Shown here: piece by piece, positions 45,839-53,972 of the stretch
How positions within the stretch are numbered: the stretch's first letter is position 1
Layout: the number at the start of each line of letters is the position of its first letter
Origin: Porticoccaceae bacterium
Lineage (GTDB): Bacteria; Pseudomonadota; Gammaproteobacteria; Pseudomonadales; Porticoccaceae
NCBI GenBank assembly: GCA_029252555.1
Contig: JAQXBF010000005.1
Location: 1-64,000 of the forward strand
Reading direction: 5' to 3'
DNA: 64,000 nt
The notes under the pieces: model-generated
Databases searched by the model: none
What the model was told of the DNA's origin: nothing
What the model saw: the letters and a program-made list of their open reading frames with translations, nothing else
Program-made: the position numbers and the translations under genes

Positions 45839-45856
45839 GCTTTAAGCGGTTAAAGC
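45839..45856 (+). promoter_or_regulatory. Intercistronic hairpin between btuB and the DUF71 gene
   Basis: GCTTTAA-GCGG-TTAAAGC forms a perfect 7-bp stem with a 4-base loop, ending one base before the ATG at 45858. It has no T-run and so is not a standard terminator. It could limit translation of the next gene or mark an RNA processing point. Confidence 0.45.
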
Positions 45857-45857
45857 C

Positions 45858-46553
45858 ATGACAAAGTCAGCTGATACAGGTATCAAACGAGTGCTGCTCT
45901 CTTGGAGCAGCGGTAAAGACTCGGCTTGGACTCTGTATCAGCTGCAGCAGGATCCAACGGTAGAGGTGGTGGGCTTGCTCACCACGTTCAATAGCCAGTT
46001 TAAGCGTTCCGCCATCCATGGTGTGCGTCAGCAGCTGTTGCGACTTCAGGCACAGGCTGCGCAGTTGCTACTGGTTGAAATTCCCCTGCCCTGGCCCTGC
46101 AGTAACGAACAGTACGAAACCATTATGGGTCAAGCACTAGATGATGCCCGAGCACAGTTGCAAATGGATGCGTTGGCCTTTGGTGATCTGTATCTGGAAG
46201 ATATCCGCAACTACCGTGAGCAACAGATGGCAGGCACCGGGTTGGAGTTGGTGTTCCCTCTTTGGCAAATCCCAACAGACCAGTTAGCCAGACAAATGAT
46301 TGAGGGTGGGCTCCAAGCAGCGATTACCTGCCTCGACCCAAGGGTGATGCCAGAGCATTTGGCAGGCCACCAGTTTGGTTATCAATTGCTGGACGAGCTT
46401 CCGGAGTCGGTGGACCCCTGTGGCGAAAATGGTGAATTTCACACCTTTGCCTGGGATGGCCCTATGTTTGCTCAGCCGATCCCTGTGGTGGGAGGCGAGG
46501 TGGTCAATCGGGATGGTTTTGTCTATGCTGATTTGCTACTGGAGGGTTCCTAA
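45858..46553 (+). CDS. DUF71/COG2102 PP-loop ATPase, B12-associated
   Basis: The 231-residue protein has a PP-loop near the N-terminus (LLSWSSGKDSAW, SSGKDS at residues 17-22), then AIHGVRQQLLRLQAQAAQL and a C-terminal part with FGDLYLEDIRNYRE and DPCGENGEFHTFAWDGPMF. It is homologous to diphthine-ammonia ligase, which modifies EF-2 in archaea and eukaryotes. Bacteria have no diphthamide, and comparative genomics has predicted a B12-salvage role for a bacterial subgroup. The location inside a cobalamin operon fits that prediction. Its reaction is unknown. It overlaps the next gene by one base. Confidence 0.85.
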   Translation: MTKSADTGIKRVLLSWSSGKDSAWTLYQLQQDPTVEVVGLLTTFNSQFKRSAIHGVRQQLLRLQAQAAQLLLVEIPLPWPCSNEQYETIMGQALDDARAQLQMDALAFGDLYLEDIRNYREQQMAGTGLELVFPLWQIPTDQLARQMIEGGLQAAITCLDPRVMPEHLAGHQFGYQLLDELPESVDPCGENGEFHTFAWDGPMFAQPIPVVGGEVVNRDGFVYADLLLEGS

Positions 46554-47464
46554 TGAAGATCGTCTCACTACTACCTAGCGCTACCGAATTGGTCTGCGGC
46601 TTAGGCCTGCGTGATCAGCTGGTTGGCGTATCCCATGAATGCGATTACCCGCCTTCGGTGGTTGGGTTGCCCATATTGACAAGTTCCCGCATTCCCGAAG
46701 GTCTGGAAAGCGGCGAAATAGATCGGCTGGTGACAGATCAGCTGAAAAACGATGAGGCGCTCTATGATCTGGTGATGGCACCATTAACTGAGCTTGAGCC
46801 AGAATTGATTGTGACTCAGGCCCTGTGTGATGTGTGCGCCGTATCTGGCAATGATGTCGCCAAAGCTATTGGCCGCCTGCCTGGTGAACCCCAGGTAGTG
46901 AATCTCGAGCCTATCTGTCTTAATGATGTACTGGATACAGTCGATCTTTTAGCGCAAGCCGCTGATTGCGTAGAGCAGGGGAAGCGCTACAGAGCTGAGT
47001 TGCAGGGGCGAATTGATGCTGTCGCCGATCGGTCAAAAACGGTTGCACACAGGCCCAGAGTGGCGCTTTTAGATTGGCTAGATCCGTTGTTTGATGGAGG
47101 CCACTGGAGCCCAGAAATTATCGATCTGGCGGGTGCCGAGCCCTGTTTTGGTGCTAAACAAGAACCCTCTCAGCGGCGGGAATGGGGCCAATTAATTGAG
47201 GCCCAGCCCGACTGCATCTTTATTGCCCTGTGTGGGTTTAATGTTGAACGCTCCATGCAAGATGTCGACGCATTTTTAGCTTGCGATGGCTTTGGCCAGT
47301 TGCAGGCTAAGGGCGATACCAAGGTCTTTTTAGTCGATGGCAACGCTTACTTTAGCCGTCCAGGTCCAAGATTGGTGGATGCATTGGAAATTATGGCCAA
47401 TGCATTACACCCAACTATTCACTCATTGCCAGCGGGATTGCCCGAGGCGATAAAAATTAATTAA
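46553..47464 (+). CDS. BtuF-like cobalamin-binding protein without signal peptide
   Basis: A 303-residue protein of the periplasmic-binding-protein (TroA/BtuF) fold: IVSLLPSATELVCGLGLRDQLVGVSHECDYP at the N-terminus, LEPELIVTQALCDVCAVS, and a C-terminal WGQLIEAQPDCIFIALCGF / VFLVDGNAYFSRPGPRLVDAL region. No signal peptide or lipobox is present, unlike the BtuF encoded at 49891. It is therefore probably cytosolic, perhaps a partner of the DUF71 protein with which it is translationally coupled. Ligand binding is inferred. Confidence 0.82.
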   Translation: MKIVSLLPSATELVCGLGLRDQLVGVSHECDYPPSVVGLPILTSSRIPEGLESGEIDRLVTDQLKNDEALYDLVMAPLTELEPELIVTQALCDVCAVSGNDVAKAIGRLPGEPQVVNLEPICLNDVLDTVDLLAQAADCVEQGKRYRAELQGRIDAVADRSKTVAHRPRVALLDWLDPLFDGGHWSPEIIDLAGAEPCFGAKQEPSQRREWGQLIEAQPDCIFIALCGFNVERSMQDVDAFLACDGFGQLQAKGDTKVFLVDGNAYFSRPGPRLVDALEIMANALHPTIHSLPAGLPEAIKIN

Positions 47465-47479
47465 TAAGGTTTTAACCCA

Positions 47480-48094
47480 ATGACAGACGACAAGGCTAAA
47501 AAAGAAAACAGCCATAAAACCAAAATGAAGAAGCTTAAGGAGAATGTGGACTCCTCCATTGCCGCTGCAGATACAGAGCGGGGTGTATTTATTTTGTTGA
47601 CTGGCAATGGCAAGGGCAAGTCCAGCTCTGCTTTCGGTATGGTGATGCGTGCTCTTGGCTACGGTTACAAAGTAGGTGTGGTGCAGTTTATTAAAGGTGC
47701 ACAGCTGTCCGGTGAAGAGCTATATGTACGTGACCATTGCCCTCAGGTGACATTTCAGCAGATGGGCACTGGCTTTACCTGGGACACTCAGGATCGCTCT
47801 GGTGACATAGCTGCAGCAGAAAAGAGCTGGGCTGTGGCCGAGAAAATGCTTGTAGATTCAAGCTACCACCTAGTGGTTTTGGATGAGCTGACTTATATGC
47901 TGAGCTTTAAGTATCTCGACCAGACAATGATTTTGGATGCTCTTAAAAATCGCCCAGAAAACCAATCTGTAGTGGTAACAGGGCGCGGAGGCGGTTCTGC
48001 TCTGGCTGATATGGCTGATACGGTTTCCGAAATTAAAGAAGTCAAACATGCCTACAATTCTGGTGTGATGGCCCGCAAGGGCGTGGACTATTAA
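47480..48094 (+). CDS. cobO: Corrinoid adenosyltransferase (CobO/BtuR type)
   Basis: The 204-residue enzyme transfers the adenosyl group of ATP to cob(I)alamin or cob(I)yrinate diamide. The P-loop LLTGNGKGKSSSAFG lies near residues 40-53, followed by MVMRALGYGYKVGVVQFIKG and the VVLDELTYMLSF segment. A Lys-rich N-terminal tail (about 1-30) is longer than in some relatives. In this salvage operon it would convert imported corrinoid to adenosylcobalamin, the ligand of the upstream riboswitch. Confidence 0.95.
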   Translation: MTDDKAKKENSHKTKMKKLKENVDSSIAAADTERGVFILLTGNGKGKSSSAFGMVMRALGYGYKVGVVQFIKGAQLSGEELYVRDHCPQVTFQQMGTGFTWDTQDRSGDIAAAEKSWAVAEKMLVDSSYHLVVLDELTYMLSFKYLDQTMILDALKNRPENQSVVVTGRGGGSALADMADTVSEIKEVKHAYNSGVMARKGVDY

Positions 48095-49114
48095 TTGCGC
48101 CACTTTTCGGCACAAAACTTAATCTGGGCGCTGGCAATTCTGCTGCCGGCGGCCGTGCTCATTTCACTGGTTGTGGGCACGGTGAATATCTCTGTGTCAG
48201 ATGCCTTTAAGGCCTTAGTGGGCAATGCTTCCAGCACTCAAATCGACACCATATTATTAGATATTCGCCTGCCACGAATACTGCTGGCGATTCTTGTCGG
48301 TGCCGTTTTGGCCAGCACCGGAGCGGTGATGCAGGGCCTGTTTCGCAACCCACTGGCAGACCCCTCCTTAATTGGTGTTTCCAGCGGTGCGTCAGTGGGT
48401 GCCAGCCTGATGATTGTTACTGCTGGTGGCTTTATTCAAAGTGGAGCGCTGGTGGGCCTGTCTCTGGTAGCTGTGGGTGCGTTTATTGGTGGTTTTGCCG
48501 CAACGTTGCTGGTTTATCGACTAGCCACTTCAGGTTTAGGTACATCGGTCACCACCATGTTGTTGGCGGGTATTGCAATAGGCGCGCTGGCTGGCGCGCT
48601 AAATAGCCTGCTCAGTTACTTTTCCGATAATGATATGTTGCGCCAAATAAGTCTGTGGCAGATGGGTAACCTGAGTGGCGCCAGCTGGTTAAAAGTCAGC
48701 CTTATGGGTGCAGTTGCACTCCTGTTGATGCTGCTATTTCCCCGAGACAGCAAGGCCCTGAATGCATTGTTATTGGGGGAGTCTGAAGCCCGCCACCTGG
48801 GTATTGATGTGCAGCGAGTCAAACGCCGTCTGATTTTGCTGACTGCTCTGGGTGTGGGAGTCTCTGTAGCGTTGGCTGGTCTGGTGGGCTTTGTTGGTTT
48901 GATTATGCCCCATATTGTGCGTCTGGCAATAGGCCCTGATCATCGCTGGCTGGTTCCTGCTTCGGCTATGGCCGGTGCTACATTGCTGGTGATCGCCGAT
49001 AGTTTGGCACGCATTGTGGTGATTCCCGCCGAGTTGCCTACAGGTATTCTCACGGCCTTGCTAGGGGCGCCATTCTTTGTCGCACTGCTGTTGCAGCAGC
49101 GCAAGGATGTCTAG
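48095..49114 (+). CDS. btuC: Cobalamin ABC transporter permease BtuC
   Basis: A 339-residue FecCD-type permease with about ten membrane helices. Family blocks include LDIRLPRILLAILVGAVLASTGAVMQGLFRNPLADPSLIGVSSGAS and GFVGLIMPHIVRLAIGPDHR, the coupling loop to the ATPase. The start is TTG at 48095, directly after the cobO TAA; there is no nearby ATG. It works with btuD and btuF, which follow. Confidence 0.94.
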   Translation: MRHFSAQNLIWALAILLPAAVLISLVVGTVNISVSDAFKALVGNASSTQIDTILLDIRLPRILLAILVGAVLASTGAVMQGLFRNPLADPSLIGVSSGASVGASLMIVTAGGFIQSGALVGLSLVAVGAFIGGFAATLLVYRLATSGLGTSVTTMLLAGIAIGALAGALNSLLSYFSDNDMLRQISLWQMGNLSGASWLKVSLMGAVALLLMLLFPRDSKALNALLLGESEARHLGIDVQRVKRRLILLTALGVGVSVALAGLVGFVGLIMPHIVRLAIGPDHRWLVPASAMAGATLLVIADSLARIVVIPAELPTGILTALLGAPFFVALLLQQRKDV

Positions 49115-49117
49115 CCC

Positions 49118-49891
49118 ATGATCCTTTCAGCCAATAATATTTCACTGCATCTGTCTGGCTTTGATTTGCTGCGCAATATCAGCCTTGAGGTTGAGGCGGG
49201 TAGGGTGACCGCAATTGTGGGACCCAATGGCGCGGGTAAATCTAGTTTACTTAAAGTGTTGACGGGTGAGATGCCAGCATCCCATGGAGAGGTTGATCTC
49301 AACCATCGCCCATTGAATCAATGGCACCTTTTGGATCGAGCTCAGATGCTGGCGGTATTGCCTCAGCACACATTGCTGAATTTTCCATTTACGGCAGATG
49401 AAGTGGTTGGGTTGGGTCGTATACCCCATAAGACAGGCCTGGCAAAAGACAGTCAGATTATTGCCGAAGCACTTGATTTGGTGGATGCCAGCTATTTGCA
49501 GAAGCGCTTTTATACCCAGATGTCCGGAGGTGAAAAGCAGCGAGTGCAGTTGGCGCGAGTATTGGCACAGATATGGCAGCCCAGTCACCTTGGGCCGCAA
49601 TTTTTGGTGTTGGATGAACCCACCTCAGCCTTTGATCTGTCCCATCAAAAATTGACTCTGGATATTGTTCGTCAGCTTGCAGAGAGAGGGGTTGGAGTAG
49701 TTATGGTGCTCCATGATTTGAATCTGGCGGCCCGCTGCGCTGACAATCTGGTAGTGTTTGATGGGGGCGTTATTGCCGCCCAAGGTAGCCCCAAAGATGT
49801 TTTAACCGAGCAGCTAATCGACAGGGTATTTGGCGTGAAATCTATTATTGCCCAACACCCGGTGACCAAGCGACCATTGGTGATTACCTGA
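49118..49891 (+). CDS. btuD: Cobalamin ABC transporter ATPase BtuD
   Basis: A 257-residue ABC ATPase with Walker A GPNGAGKSSLLK near residue 34, signature MSGGEKQRVQLARVLAQ, Walker B QFLVLDEPTSAFDL and the switch His in VVMVLHDLNLAARCADN. It is similar to heme/siderophore ATPases (HmuV/FecE), but the operon context favours cobalamin. It ends in TGATG with btuF. Confidence 0.93.
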   Translation: MILSANNISLHLSGFDLLRNISLEVEAGRVTAIVGPNGAGKSSLLKVLTGEMPASHGEVDLNHRPLNQWHLLDRAQMLAVLPQHTLLNFPFTADEVVGLGRIPHKTGLAKDSQIIAEALDLVDASYLQKRFYTQMSGGEKQRVQLARVLAQIWQPSHLGPQFLVLDEPTSAFDLSHQKLTLDIVRQLAERGVGVVMVLHDLNLAARCADNLVVFDGGVIAAQGSPKDVLTEQLIDRVFGVKSIIAQHPVTKRPLVIT

Positions 49892-50769
49892 TGCGTTGTT
49901 TTATTTTGCTGTTGGCCTGTTGGTCAGCGCTGGCAAACGCTGAGGTCAGAGTGGTTGATGATAATGGCCACGAGGTAATATTGGCGAAGCCTTCAAAGCG
50001 GATCATTAGTTTGGCTCCGAATATTACCGAGGTGCTGTTCCATATTGGTGCGGGTGAGCAAATTGTCGGTGCTGATGAATACAGTAACTATCCCGAGGCG
50101 GCAAAACAGATTCAGCGGGTCAATAACCATGCTGCGGCAAACTACGAGCTGATTTTGTCACTTCAACCTGATCTGGTGATTGCCTGGCAGTCGGGCAATG
50201 GCGATAAAATTATTGATCCTCTGCGTAGGCTGGGTATTCCTGTATTTGTGGTGGAGACCCGCAAAATAGACCGTATCCCTAATTTATTTCGCCGCTTGGG
50301 CAAACTTAGCGGCCATATTGATCAGGCGGAACAGCGCACCAGTGAGTTTACTCAGCGTCTGGAAAAACTGCGTCTCGCCCATGGCGATAAGTCTCTGGTA
50401 AGAACCTTCTATCAAATATGGAACGAGCCACTGATTACATTGAATGGCAAGCATATGGTCAGTGATGTGATTAGGCTGTGTGGTGGGGTGAATATTTTTG
50501 CCGATGCAGTGCCGTTGGTGCCCTATGTCAATATTGAATCTGTTGTAGCAGCTGACCCTCAGATGATTGTTGCCGGTGGCAGTCAGGAGGAACAACCCAA
50601 CTGGTTTAAAAGCTGGCAACAATGGGGTGGTATTACCGCCGTGCAGAACAAGCAGGTTTATTTGATCCCGGCAGACCTGATGCAGCGACATTCTGTGCGT
50701 ATTCTCGAGGGTGCTGAAATGATGTGTACATACATGGATAACGCTAGAACAGCGGCCAGCAAACCTTAA
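49891..50769 (+). CDS. btuF: Periplasmic cobalamin-binding protein BtuF
   Basis: A 292-residue substrate-binding protein with signal peptide CFILLLACWSALANA (about 3-17). VVDDNGHEVILAKPSKRIISLAPNITEVLFHIGAGEQIVGADEYSNYP is the typical N-terminal lobe, followed by a long helix and a second lobe. It delivers B12 to BtuCD. The start codon overlaps the btuD stop. Together with the signal-less homolog at 46553, this operon has two BtuF-type proteins. Confidence 0.93.
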   Translation: MRCFILLLACWSALANAEVRVVDDNGHEVILAKPSKRIISLAPNITEVLFHIGAGEQIVGADEYSNYPEAAKQIQRVNNHAAANYELILSLQPDLVIAWQSGNGDKIIDPLRRLGIPVFVVETRKIDRIPNLFRRLGKLSGHIDQAEQRTSEFTQRLEKLRLAHGDKSLVRTFYQIWNEPLITLNGKHMVSDVIRLCGGVNIFADAVPLVPYVNIESVVAADPQMIVAGGSQEEQPNWFKSWQQWGGITAVQNKQVYLIPADLMQRHSVRILEGAEMMCTYMDNARTAASKP

Positions 50770-50790
50770 GGCACTCACGCAAGAAATAAA

Positions 50791-50817
50791 AAAGCCGCTA
50801 ACAATGTTAGCGGCTTT
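50791..50817. terminator. Intrinsic terminator between btuF and amt
   Basis: AAAGCCGCTAAC-AAT-GTTAGCGGCTTT is a perfect 12-bp stem with a 3-base loop. The minus strand continues into a T-rich run, so it ends amt transcription well. The plus strand has a T-run about 10 bases downstream, making it a weaker end for the B12 operon. Confidence 0.88.
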
Positions 50818-50899
50818 AAGTGTCCCTTTTTTCACTCTGTTACAGCTAGGTACAACAGTAGCGTTCGGACGTTTTTAGTGTGTTCCCCTAATCTTCTTA

Positions 50900-52210
50900 T
50901 TATAGGTCATACCCCCTCTCATCGTGCTCAGTGAGATCGAGACCTCTTGTTTCACCTTCTTCGTCTAAGCGCAATACTAACAGTTTGTCGACGAGTTTCA
51001 ACAGGATAAATGTTGCTATACCTGTATAGACGAACGTTGCGGCAATACCCACAATTTGAACATTAACCTGAGAGGCCATGGTCATTCCTTCGTTGTAACC
51101 CTGCCCACTGAATACGCCCAGCGCATCGGAGGCAAAGATACCTGCATAGAATGTACCCAACATGCCGCCCACGCCGTGAACAGGGAATACATCCAGTGAA
51201 TCATCAATTTTAAAGCGCTGCTTGATCGCCTGAGTGGCGTAGTAGCAGATGATACCGGCACTAAAGCCAATTATCAGAGCGCCACCAGGACCCACAAAAC
51301 CCGAGGCTGGAGTGATAGTGCCCAAGCCGGCAACCATACCAGTCACAATGCCTAGTGCGGAGGGCTTACCATGCTTTAGCCATTCCATCATCATCCAGGC
51401 CATTGAGCCCGCTGCAGCAGAAATATGAGTAACCAGCATAGCCATGCCAGCGTCGCCATTAGCCGCCAGCGCTGAACCAGCATTAAAGCCAAACCAGCCA
51501 ACCCATAGCATACCTGCACCAGTAATAGTCATGGTCATATTGTGAGGAGGCATTGCCTGTTTGGAGAACCCTTTGCGATTACCCAGTACCAGTGCCGCAA
51601 CCAATGCGCCAACACCAGCAGTGATGTGGACAACAGTACCACCAGCGAAATCTAGCAGGCCCATCTCGCCCAGCCAACCGCCGCCCCATACCCAGTGGGT
51701 AATCGGTGCGTAAACAATCACTAACCAGAGTGCGCTAAACAGCAGCATGGCGCTAAAACGCATGCGCTCGGCAAAGGCACCGACAATCAGCGCGGGGGTA
51801 ATAACAGCAAAAGTCATCTGGAACATGGCAAAGACAGACTCGGGAATATCACCGGCCATTGAGTCTTCTTTGATATTGCCCATCAGAATATTGTCCAGAT
51901 TACCAATCCAGGCATTCATGGAGCCCCCGTCGCCAAAGGCGAGGCTGTAGCCAAAAGCAAACCAGATAAGCGATGCCATACATGTAATGGCAAAACACTG
52001 CATCAATACAGACAAAACATTTTTAGAGCGAACGAGACCACCGTAAAACAGCGATAAGCCCGGGATGGTCATAAACAGTACCAGTGCTGTGGAGGTTAAA
52101 ATCCAGGACGTATTGGCACCATTTAATTCATTGGCAAAAGCCTGAGTGGATAGAGCGAATAAAATAATGGCGAAAATGCCTCGACTGAGGTATTTATTGC
52201 TGGCTAACAT
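50900..52210 (-). CDS. amt: Ammonium transporter Amt
   Basis: A 436-residue Amt/MEP channel with an N-terminal signal-like segment (RGIFAIILFALSTQAFA) and about 11 membrane helices. Family motifs are DFAGGTVVHITAGVGALVAALVLG, MLWVGWFGFNAGSA and FPVHGVGGMLGTFYAG, with the twin His of the pore. It imports ammonium. The ATG at 52210 is chosen because GAGGAAAC precedes it; an in-frame start at 52249 lacks support. No glnK (PII) gene lies next to it, which is unusual for amt loci. A sigma-54 promoter lies upstream. Confidence 0.95.
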   Translation of the reverse strand: MLASNKYLSRGIFAIILFALSTQAFANELNGANTSWILTSTALVLFMTIPGLSLFYGGLVRSKNVLSVLMQCFAITCMASLIWFAFGYSLAFGDGGSMNAWIGNLDNILMGNIKEDSMAGDIPESVFAMFQMTFAVITPALIVGAFAERMRFSAMLLFSALWLVIVYAPITHWVWGGGWLGEMGLLDFAGGTVVHITAGVGALVAALVLGNRKGFSKQAMPPHNMTMTITGAGMLWVGWFGFNAGSALAANGDAGMAMLVTHISAAAGSMAWMMMEWLKHGKPSALGIVTGMVAGLGTITPASGFVGPGGALIIGFSAGIICYYATQAIKQRFKIDDSLDVFPVHGVGGMLGTFYAGIFASDALGVFSGQGYNEGMTMASQVNVQIVGIAATFVYTGIATFILLKLVDKLLVLRLDEEGETRGLDLTEHDERGYDL

Positions 52211-52232
52211 AATGTTTCCTCTGCAAAAAAAA

Positions 52233-52247
52233 GCACTAAAAAAGTGC
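52233..52247 (-). promoter_or_regulatory. Leader hairpin with T-tract in the amt 5' UTR
   Basis: On the minus strand GCACT-TTTTT-AGTGC is followed by eight T residues, an arrangement like a weak intrinsic terminator. It lies between the predicted transcription start (near 52325) and the amt ATG at 52210, so it may attenuate transcription. The stem is only 5 bp. Confidence 0.4.
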
Positions 52248-52335
52248 AAAAATAATTATCGACCAATTAAAAGCGCACCATAATCGGTCAAAAAACTCCC
52301 CGTAAGCCTTAAAGGCTGGCTCATAGTGAGATGGC

Positions 52336-52351
52336 AGCAAGATTTATGCCA
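52336..52351 (-). promoter_or_regulatory. Sigma-54 promoter of amt
   Basis: Reading the minus strand, TGGCATAAATCTTGCT matches the sigma-54 consensus TGGCACG-N4-TTGCW, with exactly 10 bases between the invariant GG (-24) and GC (-12). Transcription would begin near 52325, about 115 bases ahead of the amt start. Confidence 0.82.
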
Positions 52352-52365
52352 GTAAAGCTTCCCTA

Positions 52366-52382
52366 TGCACTAATTTGTATCA
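52366..52382. promoter_or_regulatory. Possible weaker NtrC site upstream of amt
   Basis: TGCACTA-ATT-TGTATCA matches the NtrC dyad TGCACCA-N3-TGGTGCA at 10 of 14 specified positions by eye, mainly in the left half. Its centre lies about 29 bp from the stronger site. Taken alone it would not be convincing. Confidence 0.4.
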
Positions 52383-52394
52383 TTTATAGCCATA

Positions 52395-52411
52395 AGCACC
52401 AGTTAGGTGCT
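52395..52411. promoter_or_regulatory. NtrC-type binding site upstream of amt
   Basis: AGCACCA-GTT-AGGTGCT carries the GCACC/GGTGC dyad of the NtrC consensus TGCACCA-N3-TGGTGCA with correct spacing. It lies about 45 bp upstream of the -24 element, a workable position for an enhancer-bound activator of a sigma-54 promoter. Confidence 0.7.
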
Positions 52412-52481
52412 GTGTACTGCCCCAATACTGGGCTCTCACTCTCGCCCCTGCGTCTATACTTGGAATGAAATGAAGAAAATC

Positions 52482-52757
52482 ATGGTTGATAGCAACGAGC
52501 TAAAAGAAAGGCTTCAAACTCTGCGGGATAAACTTGAAAACGCGACTGGGGTGAGCCCCTTAGAACGCGACTTTTTAACGAGTTTAATTGCAGAGATTAT
52601 TGCCATGAGTGGCGCCGAGGAGCCCTCTGAGGATGATACGGAGCGGGGCTTTCGAGAGCTGTTGGAGCAGAAGAGTACTGTCTATGAGGCGGATCACCCG
52701 GAAATCTCATATCTGGTGCGCCAAGTGCTGGACATGTTGGCCAAAATGGGGATTTAA
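52482..52757 (+). CDS. DUF4404 family protein
   Basis: The 91-residue acidic helical protein reads NELKERLQTLRDKLENATG at the start and has the conserved C-terminal FRELLEQKSTVYEADHPEISYLVRQVLDMLAKMGI. This pattern is that of DUF4404, a small gammaproteobacterial family of unknown function. The start MVDSNELK fits relatives; earlier in-frame starts (52470, 52407) would add non-conserved residues. It is divergent from amt across 271 bases that hold the nitrogen-control sites. Confidence 0.78.
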   Translation: MVDSNELKERLQTLRDKLENATGVSPLERDFLTSLIAEIIAMSGAEEPSEDDTERGFRELLEQKSTVYEADHPEISYLVRQVLDMLAKMGI

Positions 52758-52808
52758 TGCCCCATGGCTGTATAATTCAAAAAAACATAAATATTCCGGT
52801 GTGCGACC

Positions 52809-53414
52809 TTGTTGAGACTCTTAATTGCAGTAACAGTATTAACGATTGGGCTTAGCGGCTGCTCTTCTAATCCTGCGCCAATAAAAGTGGCCCCGAATGG
52901 TGAATATATCGGTTGGCACTGTGAGGGTGATATCAGTTCTGATGAGCATTGGCGCTGTGATAAAAAAACTCTAAAAGATGGGGTGTTAGTGACCACGGTC
53001 ACTGCGGCAGAAATGGTGCCTGAAACCGCGCCTGAGCAAGCCGCTAACAAGGTTTCTTCGGCCGATGCCGATGAGAATTTACAGCCCAGGGCTGTAAGTG
53101 AGCCTAGGGCTGTTCAAAGCGCCCCAATCCAGGATGCGGAGATAGCGGAATCGGAGCTGGCCTATTCTAGTTCCGGTTACAGCATTCAGCTGGGTGCCTA
53201 TGACAGTCCTGATAAGGCTCTCGATGCGTCTCGTAACCTGGGGCTAGAGGGCGATATTCAAATTAGACAAATTTTATCCAAGGGCAGAGAATTCTCGGTT
53301 ATTTTACTGGGCCAATATCCCAACCGTGCCAAAGCTGATGCTGCAGCTCAGGCTCTGGGTGTTAACTACTGGGTGCGCTCAATGAGGTCTCTTGCCAATG
53401 CAACCGTCCAGTGA
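52809..53414 (+). CDS. SPOR-domain lipoprotein
   Basis: A 201-residue lipoprotein with signal LLIAVTVLTIGLSGC, lipobox LSGC at Cys18. A Cys-containing segment (GWHCEGDISSDEHWRCDKK) follows, then an Ala/Glu/Pro linker and a C-terminal SPOR domain (YSIQLGAYDSPDKALDASRNLG ... FSVILLGQYPNRAKADAAAQALG). SPOR domains bind denuded glycan at division septa, so an envelope location is likely. The start is TTG. The linker contains a short direct repeat (AGGGCTGT twice). It overlaps msrC by 17 bases. Confidence 0.85.
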   Translation: MLRLLIAVTVLTIGLSGCSSNPAPIKVAPNGEYIGWHCEGDISSDEHWRCDKKTLKDGVLVTTVTAAEMVPETAPEQAANKVSSADADENLQPRAVSEPRAVQSAPIQDAEIAESELAYSSSGYSIQLGAYDSPDKALDASRNLGLEGDIQIRQILSKGREFSVILLGQYPNRAKADAAAQALGVNYWVRSMRSLANATVQ

Positions 53415-53931
53415 TAAATCTGTTACATCAAGATTAAAGGCATTTGCCGATTCCGATCGAGTGACTAAAACGACCAACAGTACCAATGCCGACTACCCAA
53501 TGTTGCGCCAACAGCTGGTGGGTCTAACTGATGGTGAAACTGACCGCATTGCCAATCTTGCTAATTGCTCAGCACTGCTGTGGCAGGAGCTATCTGGCAT
53601 CAACTGGGTTGGTTTCTATCTGCTTAAGCGCAACAAACTTGTCTTGGGGCCTTTTCAGGGCAAGCCTGCCTGCACCAGAATCGAAATGGGCGAGGGCGTC
53701 TGTGGCACCGCTGCCTCTATGGGTAAAGCTGTTATTGTTGCCGACGTGCATCAGTTTCCAGGTCATATTGCCTGTGATGTGGCGTCTCAATCAGAAATTG
53801 TATTGCCTTTGATAAAAGAGGGTAAATTAATGGGGGTGTTGGACATAGACAGCCCTGAAATTGATCGCTTTGATCATCGTGATCAGCAGGGTCTGGAAGA
53901 ATTATTACAGGTGCTAATCCCTAGGCTGTAA
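53398..53931 (+). CDS. msrC: Free methionine-(R)-sulfoxide reductase (GAF domain)
   Basis: A 177-residue GAF-fold enzyme that reduces free methionine-R-sulfoxide. The three functional cysteines of the family are all present: PACTRIEMG, GEGVCGTAASMG and HIACDVASQSEIVLPL. The core starts near ADYPMLRQQL, so there is an N-terminal extension of about 30 residues. The ATG at 53398 has TGAGGT upstream; GTG at 53461 would give a family-length protein and cannot be excluded. Confidence 0.92.
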   Translation: MQPSSDKSVTSRLKAFADSDRVTKTTNSTNADYPMLRQQLVGLTDGETDRIANLANCSALLWQELSGINWVGFYLLKRNKLVLGPFQGKPACTRIEMGEGVCGTAASMGKAVIVADVHQFPGHIACDVASQSEIVLPLIKEGKLMGVLDIDSPEIDRFDHRDQQGLEELLQVLIPRL

Positions 53932-53972
53932 CAGAGGGTAAATTCGCATTTCAGCGTATTCGGGGGAATACC

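Noticed and set aside
45858-46553. Diphthamide synthase acting on an elongation factor
   Set aside because: Bacteria lack diphthamide and its other synthesis genes; the B12 operon context gives a better explanation.
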